This document shows, piece by piece, positions 41,471 through 53,264 of a DNA stretch of 64,000 nucleotides. The translations under genes and the position numbers were made by a program. This DNA comes from Chrysogorgia sp. JL179-B06 (Eukaryota > Cnidaria > Anthozoa > Scleralcyonacea > Chrysogorgiidae), in assembly GCA_035772405.1 (NCBI GenBank), contig JAYKKM010000122.1, forward strand, positions 2,555,501-2,619,500, given 5' to 3'. Each line of letters begins with the position of its first letter. Position 1 is the first letter of the stretch. The notes beneath the pieces were generated by a model that was not told the DNA's origin, did no database searches, and saw nothing but the letters and a program-made list of their open reading frames with translations.

Positions 41471-41529
41471 ATTTGATTTGGTTATAACCAATTTAATTGG
41501 TTGAAATAACCATTCCGTTTTTACAGTGT

Positions 41530-42000
41530 AGTTCTACCAGCTTCGTAAATTAAATAGTATTTAATCGTAGCTGCTAAGATTGCAGGCATTGAGTTATTAG
41601 TAATTGAGTTAGGGTAATGTCGAGTCAATTTCGGAGATGACAGGTTCATGAGTAGCAATAAAAGACATATATGAGGAGTTTCATGTTTTTGTATTTTATC
41701 GGGCGGACACCTTGCATGGGATTTAACATCCCGTTCGTGTTCTGCCTTTTTGGGTTATTTACAGCTACTGTATAACTATTTATGTCATTTTTTGTACCGT
41801 GTTTGTATTGCTTCATTCCCAATTAAAGTTGTTAAAAAAAAAGAAATAAGGAGCGAAATTTGGTATGTCCATCCGCCATTGCTAACGTTCTGTCAAGAAT
41901 CGTGTGGATGCATTTTGTGCAGCAGATTCTCCACTTTAAAAGGAATGATACACAGGCATTTTTGTCGGGCTGTTGGCGACTAAACCGTGGCGACTAAACC
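41530..42000. other. Probable 5' continuation of the minus-strand LINE, decayed
   Basis: Next to the right end of the CACTG element the minus strand continues the LINE's 5' part for perhaps 100-200 bases. The ORF at 41750-41983 is not recognised. Confidence 0.3.
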
Positions 42001-42004
42001 GTGG

Positions 42005-42109
42005 TGACTAGTAGTAGTAGAACATGCAGCAAGACTAGTAGCAGTAGGACATGCAGCAAGACTAGCTACTACTACTACTACTACTACTATACTGCTGCTG
42101 CTGCTACTG

Positions 42110-42195
<86 letters not shown>

Positions 42196-42330
42196 GCTGC
42201 TGCTGCTACTACTACTACTGCTACTACTACTATACTACTACTACTACTACTACCACTACTACTGCTGCTGCTGCTGCTGCTACTATTTATCTAGTGCTGC
42301 TGCTACTACTTTTATCTAGTGCGCACCGTG
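42005..42330. repeat. CTA/CTG trinucleotide microsatellite
   Basis: (CTA)n with (CTG)n interruptions, preceded by two GTAGWAGWAGGACATGCAGCAAGACTA-like copies. Poly-Thr and poly-Ala frames here are artefacts. Confidence 0.9.
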
Positions 42331-42559
42331 CAAAGCAGTGATGGTAATAATAGAAGAGATAGCTTTCGCTAAATTGGATATATGCTTCTTCATACCTTTT
42401 GTAAGAGATAACCATGGATGTATGGTGGATTATTAATCTTGTTAGCTGCTTTTATGTCGACGAATGCTGACATGAACAACTGAAGAGCATTGAATATTTC
42501 TCAATTATTCAGATCAACAAAGTAGACAAAGGCAATGGAACAAAGACCACAAAAATTAT

Positions 42560-43615
42560 CATATCTAAACACCCAGAAATTCTGGGTGTCATGTGACAAG
42601 CCGATCCCAGGGCCATTTTCGCCGACCTTCCATCGAAGGCAAAATGTTGGTGACTAGTGGTGGCAAACACAATAACGATTCAAATATTTGTAAACACAAT
42701 AACGATTCATGTATTTGTAAGTATGCAGATGATTGCACTCTATATGAATCCATTGGCCTAATAGAAACAAGCCACATGCAACAAGCTCTCGACAGCATGC
42801 AACAATGGGCAATAAATAATAAGATGGTAATAAATGGTTCCAAAACCAAAGATATGTGGATCACATTTAAGGATATGCCTGAACCCAACGCCATCACTCT
42901 GGAAAATAATCCCATTGAAAGAGTCCCTAAATTTAAGCTCCTGGGAGTATACTGCCAGAAAAACCTAAAATGGAATAGCCACGTCGAAGAAATCACGGGC
43001 AAGGCAAACAAGAGACTCTTTCACCTGCGAGAATGTAGGAAGGCAAGACTTCCTGTTGACATTGGCATTACTATGTTCTGTTCTAAAATAAGACCACTCC
43101 TTGAATATGCAGCCCCTATTTGGGGTGGCTTACCAAACTACCTTATAGAAGAAATTGAGAAAGTTCAGAACAGAAGTCTATCTATCATAGGAATACCAAG
43201 AGACTCTCTTGAAAATCTTAGCACGAGGCGCATCGAAGCGACCAAGCATGAACTGCAAAGAATTATTGATGAGGAAAACCACCCATGTTCTAAGTTTATT
43301 ACTAATAATAATCACAAATATAATCTTAGATCATTCAGGAAGTATATACAAGCCTGCTATGCCATTCTCTGGAACTGAAAGACATAAACAATCCTTTTTA
43401 CCACGCTCGTTAAGACTTCATAAATTCTTAAATATTTCTAAATTATAACAATTTCTTACATTGTACATTTATCTGTAAATATATATTTCATATTCTTAGA
43501 TATCCTGTAACATTTTTATATTCATTTATATTCTGTAAAACCATTGTATTTATCATCTAAAGATGGTTATTAATAAAGTTATTATTATATATTATTATAT
43601 TATAATTAAACTACT
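42560..43615 (+). pseudogene. LINE RT fragment (palm to C-terminus)
   Basis: An open frame of 261 codons holds the catalytic CKYADDCTLYE (near 42717), NNKMVINGSKTK, PKFKLLGVYCQKNLKWNSHV, ISKIRPLLEYAAPIW-like thumb (KIRPLLEYAAPIW), KVQNRSLSIIG and the C-terminal NNNHKYNLRS. A (TTA/TAT)-rich tail ends it. The 5' part is missing. The intact frame suggests a recent truncated copy. Confidence 0.78.
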
Positions 43616-43689
43616 CGCTTCCGCTGGATATTGAAAGCCAATCTTCTGGATCTGAAACCATTTTTGGTAATAACGAGCGGCGACATTCG

Positions 43690-44190
43690 GGTGCATCTAT
43701 AAAACACATTTATACAATATTAAGATTAAACGGCTTCTTATACATTGTATACATCACGCAAATTTAGATGAATCAGTGAAACTAAAGCTTTTATGTAAAT
43801 ATTTTATGTAAATACCTGCATGTAAAATAATTCTCTGTCATGAAGACTGGGACGAGAGTATCTCAAATCATTAAAAACAAAGGAAATCAACTCCGGCTCG
43901 TAGGCCCTCGTACACTCCATGCTCTTCTCTCATTCGAAATATCTGTCGAACACAAAAAACGACGTTTCCTTGGCACAGTTAGCCTTTGCCTGATACGGAC
44001 AACTATAATAAAAAGCTGTGCTTCACCTTGTGATAGTAAAAGCAAGTTGTCTCTGTTTAATACTTCGTCCACAGCTGAATAGCTCTGCGACACTAGCGGC
44101 GATCGCAGCGATTATATAGTGGAATTAAACAGGTACGATCGCCGGTTTTAAAATTGAGCGATCGCAGCGATCATATGGAAACCAGGCTTT
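43690..44190. mobile_element. MITE related to 5467-6203
   Basis: The right end CGCCGGTTTTAAAATTGAGC, GATCGCAGCGATCATATGG and AACCAGGCTT and an interior of CATCACGCAAATTTAGATGA match the element in the GH172 intron. The left end is incomplete. Confidence 0.6.
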
Positions 44191-44401
44191 AACCTACGAT
44201 CCGGTCATTTCAAAAGATGCTATTGGTTCAACTATGATAGGCTGAGTGTCGGTTCGAGACTGGTTGTTGTGGTTCGTTTCCTTCCGAGCTATTTGATTGT
44301 CGTGCCGCGAACATTAATTGAAACTGTGTTAAAAGGAGTGCACGCGATAGCCCTTTTGCTGGGCATTTAGGAGTCACGCATACATTTGAGAGGGTTAGCA
44401 C

Positions 44402-45560
44402 CACTGACCTATATATAACTGGACTGCGTGCTCCTATTAACTTTATGTTACGGAAAGTGTCCCCAACAAAATGGCGGAAATATGGGTCTTTTTCATGGGG
44501 ACGACCACTGACCGGAATTTAAAAACTGAACTGTTGTCACTGTTCACCCGATTTATACGGCCGCACAGAATAAGTATATTCACCGACACTGAGGTGCATA
44601 ATTGTTTAAGCATATACCAACAAGTTGATGAAAATTAGGAGGAGATTTGGTTTAGTTTGAGAAATATTTAGCCAGTCGTCCGCGAAATGCAAGTCAAAGG
44701 TAAATTCTCCCAAGGGTGATAACTCCATATTTGGAGTTGTTTACCAGTTTTGAAGGTTTTGAAGGAGTAAAGCAAGGCAAAAGACTAGTGAATTTTAGCA
44801 CAAATATATCAAATTTAAATACTGTAAACACGAAAATCTGATGACGAAGAAGAACTAATGAATCTGGAAGTGTAAAATGACAGTTTTTCTTTTTAAAAGA
44901 TGTATCATAGCGTTTTTCAGTTCGGTCAGTGCATGCAGTTTCATGTTTTTTGTTGGTAGTATTTCTTTCATTTATAATATTTTCTTCGTTTTTTTGTGGT
45001 ATAAAAACGGGAATGTTGACCGGGTTATTTGTTTAGTATTTAGTTCACTAATTCAACAAGATGTGCTACTCGATAGCTCACCAGATTCTTCGGCTGTGAT
45101 TTTACGGCCAAGCTGTTATTTTTAATTTTGCCGCGTGTTTTTTTGTCGCAAGAATGGTTTTTTTAAAGCTAGTAAATGTGATGTTATCGAATTCTATGTA
45201 AAAGACAATAAAACTTCTTCAAAGTGTATGAAAAAAGTATTCAGTAAATTTCTTTGCTTTTAAAAAATGTTGTGAGTGTTTGAAGAATGTCATTTGAGTT
45301 GCTTTTTTATTCGACAACAATACGTTCTTGTATATATAAATACTAAGTAAAGTAATTTCGCTGGACATAACAAATGTTTTCTACCTGTATGGTTTTAACA
45401 ATTGCTTTGATTATGGATATCCAGTATTTAAAACCTTTAAAAAGATCAGTGGTCAGTGGTCGCTACCATGAATAGGAACCCATAAATCGGCCATCTTGAA
45501 AAACATTTTGGGGACATTTTTCTGAGGGGTACCCGCAGTCCAGTTATATATAGGTCAGTG
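44402..45560. mobile_element. 1.16-kb MITE-like element with perfect 8-bp target duplication
   Basis: The ends CACTGACCTATATATAACTG (then GACTGCG) are perfectly inverted. GTTAGCAC flanks both sides (44394-44401 and 45561-45568). The inside is AT-rich without a recognised gene. 8-bp duplications fit hAT or P-type elements. Confidence 0.8.
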
Positions 45561-45569
45561 GTTAGCACA

Positions 45570-46200
45570 CGTTTATTTTGGCCGCAAATGCGAAAATCTG
45601 AGTAGAAGAATACGTAGCGGCGTCAACTAGTCTGCGCCATGCGTAAATCGCCAGCGATGTAAGCCGGAAAGGCGCCCATGAAGCAAAGTTGGCCAACCAT
45701 TTACTTTTTGGGCGATGGAGTATATATGGGTCCTCTGCCTGGTCTTAAACCTTAATTACAGCTTACGTTAACTCTTTCCTAACCTCTTTGTTCTATTGAT
45801 ATCTCTGGAAATAACCAGTCACAACTGTTGCGAAAGCTATACATTTTCTGAAAGCCCAATAAACCGGCTTTTACTAATTGATGGTCTTATTAACAGACAC
45901 ACAACAGACGAGTGTCTTTACAAATTGTTCAGCTCGAACGTGGCCGAGTCGAAGCCGTATGCCAAAGGCGCCGTAATGCTGCCACTATACGACCCTCGAT
46001 TTTACTGAGGGAGGGAAAACCGTCCCCGGAGGAAAACCCTCAAAGCATCGGTTTTCTTTGATGAAAAACTAGGAAAATCTTTGTCCAAGGTAAAAAAAAT
46101 AGACAAAACGTTGTTGGAAAACCTCCTCAATCATGAAATAAGTCAGATAAATCCCTCGAACGTCGGGAACTATAGTGCTTTTAAACTTCCCGAACAAGAC
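45570..46200. other. No feature recognised
   Basis: A 70-codon ORF (45796-46008) has no recognisable domain or splice context. GGGAGGGAAAACC and GGAGGAAAACCCTC follow it. Confidence 0.35.
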
Positions 46201-46202
46201 AC

Positions 46203-46770
46203 CCCAGCGGGCACACGACGTTGTTTCGACGTCGATTTTCGGTCGAAATCGGGTCGCGACGTCGATCAACCCAACCTAGTCTCCACCTAGTTAATGTAGA
46301 CAGTCTACATTGGTAACACGTAGCTGTTAATGTATGATGTCTATATTAACTCAACTCGCGCTAAAATAACGATAACCACATATCGACGTCGATACAACGT
46401 CGCTTTGTCGACGTGTTATCGACATCGGAAACAGACGTTGTTTCGACGTAAATCGACGTCGATATCGAGTCGTTGAATTTCACGTCGGTTCACGACCAAA
46501 ACATCGACGTTGTTTCGACGTCTGCTTTTCGACGTTTTATCGACGTCGGAAACAGACGTTGTTTCAACGTTGAATTGACGTTGAATTGACGTTGAATCGA
46601 CGTCGAATTGACGTTGAATCGACGTCGATTTCACGTCGTTCAACGACGTTGTTTCGACGTCGTGAAAACAACGTCGATCCAATTTGCGTTTTCAACCTTT
46701 TTTCAACGTCAAATCGACGTCGAAGAGCGACGTCGTTTCAACGTTGAATCGACGTCTTTTTGGCCGGGTT
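46203..46770. mobile_element. Short relative of the GACGTC-rich element (about 570 bp)
   Basis: It begins CCCAGCGGGCACACGACG like the right end of 8513-12426 reversed, and ends with the inverse of that element's left end (TTGAATCGACGTCTTTTTGG). A non-repeat spacer lies at 46265-46380. Non-autonomous; ORFs within are repeat artefacts. Confidence 0.75.
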
Positions 46771-46774
46771 GAAA

Positions 46775-47690
46775 AACGTTCATTTTTCTAGAAAAGGTCA
46801 TCTTGCACGCCCGCGCAGCATCATGAAAATTCAAAATGCCACCAATGAAATCAAATCAAACTTGGCGTGTGAGTGGATCTCATGTACCTGGCGCTTGTCA
46901 AGTTTCAATTTTTAAACTTGTAGCGATATATGTTATATCCCTCGGTATCGTTATATAACCTTTCTGACCTCGCGAGGCGAGAAAGGCTAATTTGCATGCA
47001 TATAAAAGAGAATTGAATACTTCGGTAGCTTCCTTATATAGGATATGTACATCGCTGAAGGTACTTCCCTGTGTTGTCGTCACACAAAATGTCATCTCAA
47101 TGTGGACGATTTATGCGTCGTATTTCAAGATCGACTGTTGCGTTGACGCTGGGAAGGAGAACGGTGGGTTAACAATTAATTATACTAACGTACGTTGAAG
47201 TTGGATAGTATAATATATTATTTCTAACTGCGATTTAATTATTTTGGCAAACATTATATATTTTAATATAACAAACCATCCTAAACCTATCTAGAATAAC
47301 ATCGAAATCAATATCACGAATAACGTAATATGATCCTTTTAGGATAGTAGGGTAGGGAACTTAATTATTCGAGGGATGATAATTATTTGACACTCAGAGC
47401 CTCTAGCATCTAATCTCGGAAGATGCTGATCTCCACCGCTGGTTTGCTCTGTTTGTCATTATCTCAGTCTTTGTGTGCATAATACTTCTGTTGGTGTACG
47501 ACTTGCTGATGTACGGCTTGTTGGTGTATTTGAAAGCGCTTTCGTATCGATCTTCTCAGCCGTTCTCTGTGATATTGCCTCAACAATCGTAGTGGTAGTT
47601 GTTGTGCTTAAGAATGTCATTGTATCTTGATGTTGAGGATAACAATGACATGGGATGATGATGACCTGCTTACCATTAAAGTGTTTATGC
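46775..47690. other. No gene recognised
   Basis: AT-rich, with no exon or element ends identified. Confidence 0.4.
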
Positions 47691-47821
47691 AGTGCAAAAC
47701 TCAGTTCGAAATAAACTCTCTTACTTGAAAGGAAATATAGAAATTATAAAGATTGCCGTTTACAGTTCTTCCACTTCAGATTTGTTTGATGTCAGAAAAT
47801 GTTCGCACTTTGACGTCACAT

Positions 47822-47999
47822 TGCATAATAACGTATTGAAAAAGCCTGTGTATATGTTTGGGATTAGCAAATATCAAATCACCGAAACTTAACTTCGTAT
47901 GTTTAATAGTGTAGGACATACACACACACATCCACACTTTCATGAATTCGCCATAATCCGCCCAAAGATATAGAGGCTTTTTCAATAAGTCATTATGCA
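47822..47999. repeat. Foldback with 25-base arms
   Basis: GCATAATAACGTATTGAAAA and AGCCT are mirrored by AGGCTTTTTCAATAAGTCAT and TATGC. Confidence 0.6.
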
Positions 48000-48179
48000 G
48001 TAAGACGTGGCATATATCATGGTGAGGATCATTTATATCAAGAGCGAAGTGAGATGATAACGCCAATCATTAGAATTTATACTGTTCTTTACAGTATGAG
48101 AGTTTATATCGAACTGAATTTTTCACACATACGTATATAGTTTGGTATCGCGGGTGTGATAACATTCAAAGACGTCTAT

Positions 48180-48580
48180 AACTAACTAAAACATTGTATA
48201 GAAACATATACATGCATTATATAATTGACGTACATGAACATAAGTCTTTGTCTTTGATAAAGCTCTTTCTTATAATAGTATTTAATTCTTATATTGCGCA
48301 ATTACCATATTAATATGATCAACTGCGCATTACAAAGTAGGACTATACATAAATATGGTAAAACCAAATATTAAAATACATTAGTTATTTACTACCAAAT
48401 AAAATCCTGCTAAAAAGCTGCTAATTTGAAAAGATGCACGTGTTTTCAACAAACTTTTAAACTTTACAAAATTATCTTCATTACGTGTATCCTGAGGCAG
48501 TCTGTTCCATAATCTTGGTGCAGCTGCTGAAAAGGTACGATCACCCAGTGTCTTCTTCGTGATGACATTTAATGGTTATG
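48180..48580 (-). pseudogene. LINE 3' end: RT C-terminus and UTR
   Basis: The minus strand reads TLGDRTFSAAAPRLWNRLPQ and NEDNFVKFKSLLKT, the usual last segment of CR1/L2-type ORF2, then an AT-rich UTR. The rest of the LINE is missing. Confidence 0.65.
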
Positions 48581-49230
48581 AACAGGGGAGCCGGAGCCAC
48601 GGTAGTACGTTATCAATAGCCCTTTGCTTACGGGGGCACATATCATAACGTTTCGTAATTTTGTTGGTAGAGGCGTGTGTTTTGTGATATTTACCGTCGG
48701 TGTAGTGTTTGTCTAAAGCCCATGAGTTTACACGACAATGATTTTGGGTACGGCAGCACTCTTAAATTTCTGCACGCGGACGGGCAATCTTTTTTGGTAC
48801 GTCTGTTGTGTTTATATGCACAGATAAACCTAGCTCATATTCTAGATTTCCAAAGTACAACAACCTTTCAGTATTTCGATTTGTACTATGTATTTCGATT
48901 TGTACTATGTATTTCGATTTGTACATAACTTATCATGAATAATGGCGATAAAACATTATATTGTCTGCTTTATATTTCTTCGATTGCATTATCTCGAATC
49001 ATCATTAATTATTTCATGCAGCTAATGGGAACGGGAAATAAGTATATTTACACGATCTGTATGCACAATTTCCTTATTATCCCAAACTGAAGCTCAAAAG
49101 ATTCTTTTAAAGCCCATATACTATTAAAGGGTGCCCACCATGTTCTACGGTCGTCTTCACGATTTCGCCTGATCGTTTCGAGATATAGTATGGAGGAAAA
49201 AATCATCTTGGTTATACGGTTCAGTAACAC
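48580..49230. other. No feature recognised
   Basis: Contains three near-copies of GTATTTCGATTTGTACTAT at about 48871-48925; otherwise nothing. Confidence 0.4.
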
Positions 49231-50245
49231 TTGTACTGTTGTCCGACGACTATTGCCTCGCCACCAACGTGTATAAAGCTTCCAATATCGAAATGGTCAA
49301 AGCATGGCCAAACGGCCATATTTCTACCTGACAACCAACATGTTGCTGGAGTTGATATTGTCCTACTGTGTGCAGTGATGTTCACCCTCAACCTGGGCCT
49401 TGTATTATATACTTCCAAACGAACCACAAATGGGATGACTCATGCGTCTCAAGCTAATAAATGCTCTACAAGTCAAATAATAAAGAACCGAAAACATTAC
49501 CTGTCAGTAGCTCATTTGAATGTTCGTTCTATGGTATCAACTCTACGATATATTCAACATCTCTGAGACGTGGTTGGACCCTTCAATATATGACCTGAAT
49601 AAATTATAACTCTTGGAAAGCAAATGCCATATCTTGCGAGTCACTCGAAAGCAAAATCCAATTGTACACAACTACACCCTGCATGGTAAAGTCCTTGAAA
49701 GCGTATAGACTCTGCCAAATACCTGGGAATTAACTTTACCTCAGACCTCAAGTGGAATAGCCACATTGCAAACATCACACACAAGGGAAATCTTAGAATA
49801 AATTCACCTATTCTCAAAACTGTAGCATACAAGAGCTTGGTCCGCCCAGTACTTGAATTCTCCTCGGCGGCATGGGACTCATATACTAAAGGCAACATCA
49901 ACAAATTGGAAATGGTACAGAGGCGTGCAGCCGCTTTGTCTTAAATCGTTATCATAATACATCAAGTGTTAATGAAATGCTGGAAGAACTGCAATGGGAT
50001 ACTCTAGAAACGAGAAGGAAAAGGGATAGGCTATCCATCTTTTACAAAATATGCCATGGTCAAATTGAAACTGATGCTTTAAAGTATTTGACACCCCTGG
50101 AACATAAAAGTCGCCATGTGAATGCTAAAGCCTATAGAGTACCCTTCGCAAGCACCGAGGTTAGACACCATGACTAGGGCTGAACATCCCTGTTGTGTCT
50201 TGCCTTGACTGTGTATGTAAACACGAAAACAAAATAAATACATTG
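49231..50245 (+). pseudogene. Internally deleted LINE (5' end joined to RT thumb)
   Basis: The 5' part holds a 2A-like stretch (SDVHPQPGP in a shifted frame near 49374-49402) and the endonuclease start (LSVAHLNVRSM, FNISETWLDPSIYDLN). The next recognisable part is the RT thumb (KYLGINFTSDLKWNSHIANI, VRPVLEFSSAAWDSY) and the C-terminus (LQWDTLETRRKRDRLSIFYK). Most of the endonuclease and RT core is absent. An inverted copy of its 3' tail lies at 50848-50925. Confidence 0.72.
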
Positions 50246-50396
50246 AAGACGGCCTTCAGATTTCCTTCGTAAGTTTATTGAGGACCTGGGTTTTCTTCAA
50301 TATCCATAAAAATCGACAACTTAATAGGTGGGCCAATTTCAGGAGGAGAAATGCACGTGTGGCCATGTTTATTCCAGGAGACAATACATATATATA

Positions 50397-50590
50397 GTGG
50401 TCAGAGCACTGCACTAGCAATCGCAGGGTCGCGGGTTCAATTCCTACCGGAAGGCCGCTAAGTTGCATTTTTCGCAACTGGTCCCGGTTTGGTCTTAAAA
50501 TGTATGTATCCAACACTCGAAATTTTCCTTCACCATAAATCCTTTCAACATGCAGTTTGATCGAGTGAAATGCCAAATATATACTGTAAG
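50397..50590 (+). mobile_element. 5'-truncated tRNA-Ala-derived SINE
   Basis: It starts inside the tRNA-like head (GTGGTCAGAGCACTGCACTA) and keeps the B box GCGGGTTCAATTCC, the body (AAGTTGCATTTTTCGCAACT) and the tail GATCGAGTGAAATGCCAAAT. Confidence 0.75.
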
Positions 50591-50847
50591 AATTAGCAAA
50601 CATATACATTACATATATATATATATATACTAGCATTTACATATATTACTCATATCACAGTCTGTGCTAGGCTTTTTGCCAAATACAGCCCGAGGGCCGT
50701 AGGCCCGAGGGAATTAACTGACTTATTACAAGATTGACAAGGTTTTTACACAAAGACAAAGACCTTAAGAAACCTGTTTTTGCGTAATTTTTATTTGATT
50801 TACATGGCGTTAATTCTAAGCTGTTTTGGGGTAATTTATTCAATTTA

Positions 50848-50925
50848 ATTTGTTTTCGTGTTTACATACACAAGGCAAGACACAACAGGGATGTTCAGCC
50901 CTAGTCATGGTGTCTTACCCTAAGA
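50848..50925 (-). repeat. Inverted copy of a LINE 3' tail
   Basis: The minus strand repeats AAGACACCATGACTAGGGCT and GAACATCCCTGTTGTGTCTT from 50164-50235. Confidence 0.7.
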
Positions 50926-51599
50926 ATTAACAAACATACATAATACATTACATATATAACTAACATATACATTATACTAGAAATTACTATCGCAAGGGAA
51001 GTGCTGCCTCGAAATCCAAGGCAGTCGTGATATTGTGCAAAATTGCAAAAATAAGTGGTGGGCTTATTGAAGTCAAAGTTGCAGCAGTGGAGGTAGTACA
51101 GCCTCATACCCATGCGGTTATGGTTTAGGTAATACCAGAGCAGTGAGTTCTTCAGCACATATATATGGAGCTCAGGCCAGCTCACAATGAGCTTGCTGGA
51201 GCATAGGTACTCACAATATGCCCCTGGCACATTTGCAGATGTCTCACATCTGCCCCAACCTTGTTGACCCCCCTTGTGTTGTAACCGTTCTCAACATCTA
51301 TTCACAATATACTAGTTCATGAACATGTGTAATATTAAACAGATGTAAATTGGACAGTTGCATAAAAATGCAATTGGACAGTTGCATAAAAATGCAATTG
51401 AACATAAAGATAAAATTGTTGTATAACATACAGGTAGTTCTCACTTCTCTGTACAAGGCTTGCATAAAAATGCAGCTCAATATGAACACAAAAAGTTGAC
51501 ATTATATTACAGTTGATAAACTAAGTTAATCAGAATTTGTTTCTTGCATAAAATGCAGTTCAATATGAACGCAAAAAATTGACATTATATTAAAACAGT

Positions 51600-52090
51600 T
51601 GTCAGTTGACAAACTAAGTTAATCAGAATTTGTTTCTTGTAATAAAAATGCAGTTCGATATATTCTGTCGCTTGGTATGAGGGACACGGATGTGCATTAT
51701 TCTGCATGAATGAGAAACAATGAACTCACACCAATATACACCTAAAATACAAGGAAAACTGTATTCACAAACAAAACAAATTGACAAGTTTGCCCATGAC
51801 AAGTTACAAGTGATGCTATGATGGCAAGAAATCGCAGATACCTCGCAGTCACTGAGCCATATTTCCGTTTGGTAAGCGTTTAACAAGAAAATTAAGTATA
51901 CATAACTATCTTAGTAGTCTTACCTTGACAAGAAGGCAGAACAGATCGTTCAAACTTCACAGCGTTGACAGAAGGTCGTGATAAAAATGATACGTCACAA
52001 AACGTCATACACAAATCGAGATTTCGTTGACTATACATAGTTCCGCGAAGAGGTCTGGGTACGAGACACAGCAACCCAAGTCAAGATTAG
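51600..52090 (-). repeat. Minus copy of the 39000-39420 block
   Basis: It shares CGCTGTGAAGTTTGAACGAT and ATGGCTCAGTGACTGCGAGG with the plus copy. A frame starting MLCLVPRPLRGTMYSQRN runs to TGTCAAG/GTAAGA (about 51920), a possible donor. Upstream (51310-51660) short GCATAAAAATGCARTT-type repeats occur. No domain is recognised. Confidence 0.5.
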
Positions 52091-52149
52091 TGTGCTGCCT
52101 ACGGCAGCAATTACTATATCATAGCCTGTGATACGATATCGCTTATTAT

Positions 52150-52440
52150 ATCACTTATTACAACAAATACATTATACTAACACACACACGCACGCACGCA
52201 CAGTTAATATTAACAACAAATACTGAAGTTCTGCGATTCAAGATCTCTAACAGAATTACAATTTAAACATATTGAGCGCTAGGTAGATATATCAGCATTG
52301 AATGTGTTCTGGAGAGCGACAAAGTATCTTGATTTTAAATAATTTTTAAAGAGACTATATTTGTTAATTTCTTTTGTTTGATCGGAGAGTGTGTTCCAAA
52401 GTCTAGATGATCTTATGAAAATTTTTTTAATAATAATGAA
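52150..52440 (-). pseudogene. LINE 3' end: RT C-terminus
   Basis: The minus strand reads IRSSRLWNTLSDQTKEINKY and SLFKNYLKSRYF, then a UTR with ACGCACGCACGC-type repeats. A further copy of this UTR lies at about 53810-53895. Confidence 0.6.
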
Positions 52441-52597
52441 TATTTGCAGTCGAAAGAAAACAAATAATTGTTTGATAGTTAAAAGACAAAAAAAATTCCC
52501 AGAGGGATTCTTTCACGTGAATGAAATTAGTATTCGCGTATGTAGGAAAATTTGAATTTGAGCAGGGAATGTTGTGCGCTGGAACATTTGTCGTATA

Positions 52598-53264
52598 CAG
52601 TGTGTATTCAAAAAAACCGCTACCCTTAGAAAATGAATTAGCATTCTTAAAAAGACCTATTGTAATTAAAAAAAAATTATACACCTGGGAAATTAAGATG
52701 GTCCAAGCGCTGCGTTAATCAAGAAGAGAGAAAGTAGTTTTCAATACGAATGCAATCCAAGTTATTTTTTACGCATTCGTCGCTCAGAGGTGTCTTAGGG
52801 GCTGTTTATATGGGAGGCGAGCTATCCCGGTTACCGGGCTAGCTCGGTAAGCGAGATCTCACCGCGTAGTTATATTGTTGTTAAAAATTCCGGTGCGTTT
52901 ATATGGACAAGCGGGCCAGCCCGGTTAGCGAGATCTCGCTTGAGAGAGGCGAGATCTCGGTAAGCGGGTTGAAAAATTTCTCATATAAACACTCGCAGCC
53001 GGGCTGGCCCGCTTACCGAGATGAATTTTCAAAGGGATGCCGACGCCGTCTATTGTTTGGCGCTGAAGTCATCTCAGTAAGCGGGATGAATTTTTCCCAT
53101 ATAAACGCGAGCCAGAAATCATCTCGCTTACCGGGCTAGCCCGGTAACCGGGCTAGCTCGCCTCATATAAACAGCCCCTAAGGCTTCAAACTATTACAAT
53201 GGGTTGTTTGAAAAAAATGCAAATTCACAGTTGCTTCCGGTAACGGTTTTTTTGATACACACTG
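52598..53264. mobile_element. Tc1/mariner-type MITE with a nested foldback
   Basis: The ends CAGTGTGTATTCAAAAAAAC and GTTTTTTTGATACACACTG are inverted and flanked by TA. The centre is occupied by the foldback at 52794-53182. Confidence 0.65.
52794..53182. mobile_element. GC-rich foldback element
   Basis: CTTAGGGGCTGTTTATATG and GAGGCGAGCTA at the left are mirrored by TAGCTCGCCTCATATAAACA and GCCCCTAAG at the right. CCGGGCTAGC, GAGATCTCG and related palindromes fill it. Confidence 0.75.

Larger units (their letters stand above)
32044..41528. mobile_element. 9.5-kb DNA element with CACTG termini
   Basis: The left end CACTGTAAAAACGAAATGG (then TTATTTCAA) and the inverse right end match over 28 bases with one mismatch, and TA flanks both ends. 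It interrupts the 5' part of a LINE. Long subterminal regions (32044-32470 and 40920-41528) repeat AAATGGTT, ACCAATT and their complements in both orientations. CACTG termini recall CACTA/CMC-type transposons; no transposase was recognised. The interior carries SINEs, satellites, foldbacks and a few exon-like segments. Confidence 0.75.

Noticed and set aside
42001..42294. Poly-Thr/Ala/Leu ORF
   Set aside because: Trinucleotide microsatellite CTA/CTG.
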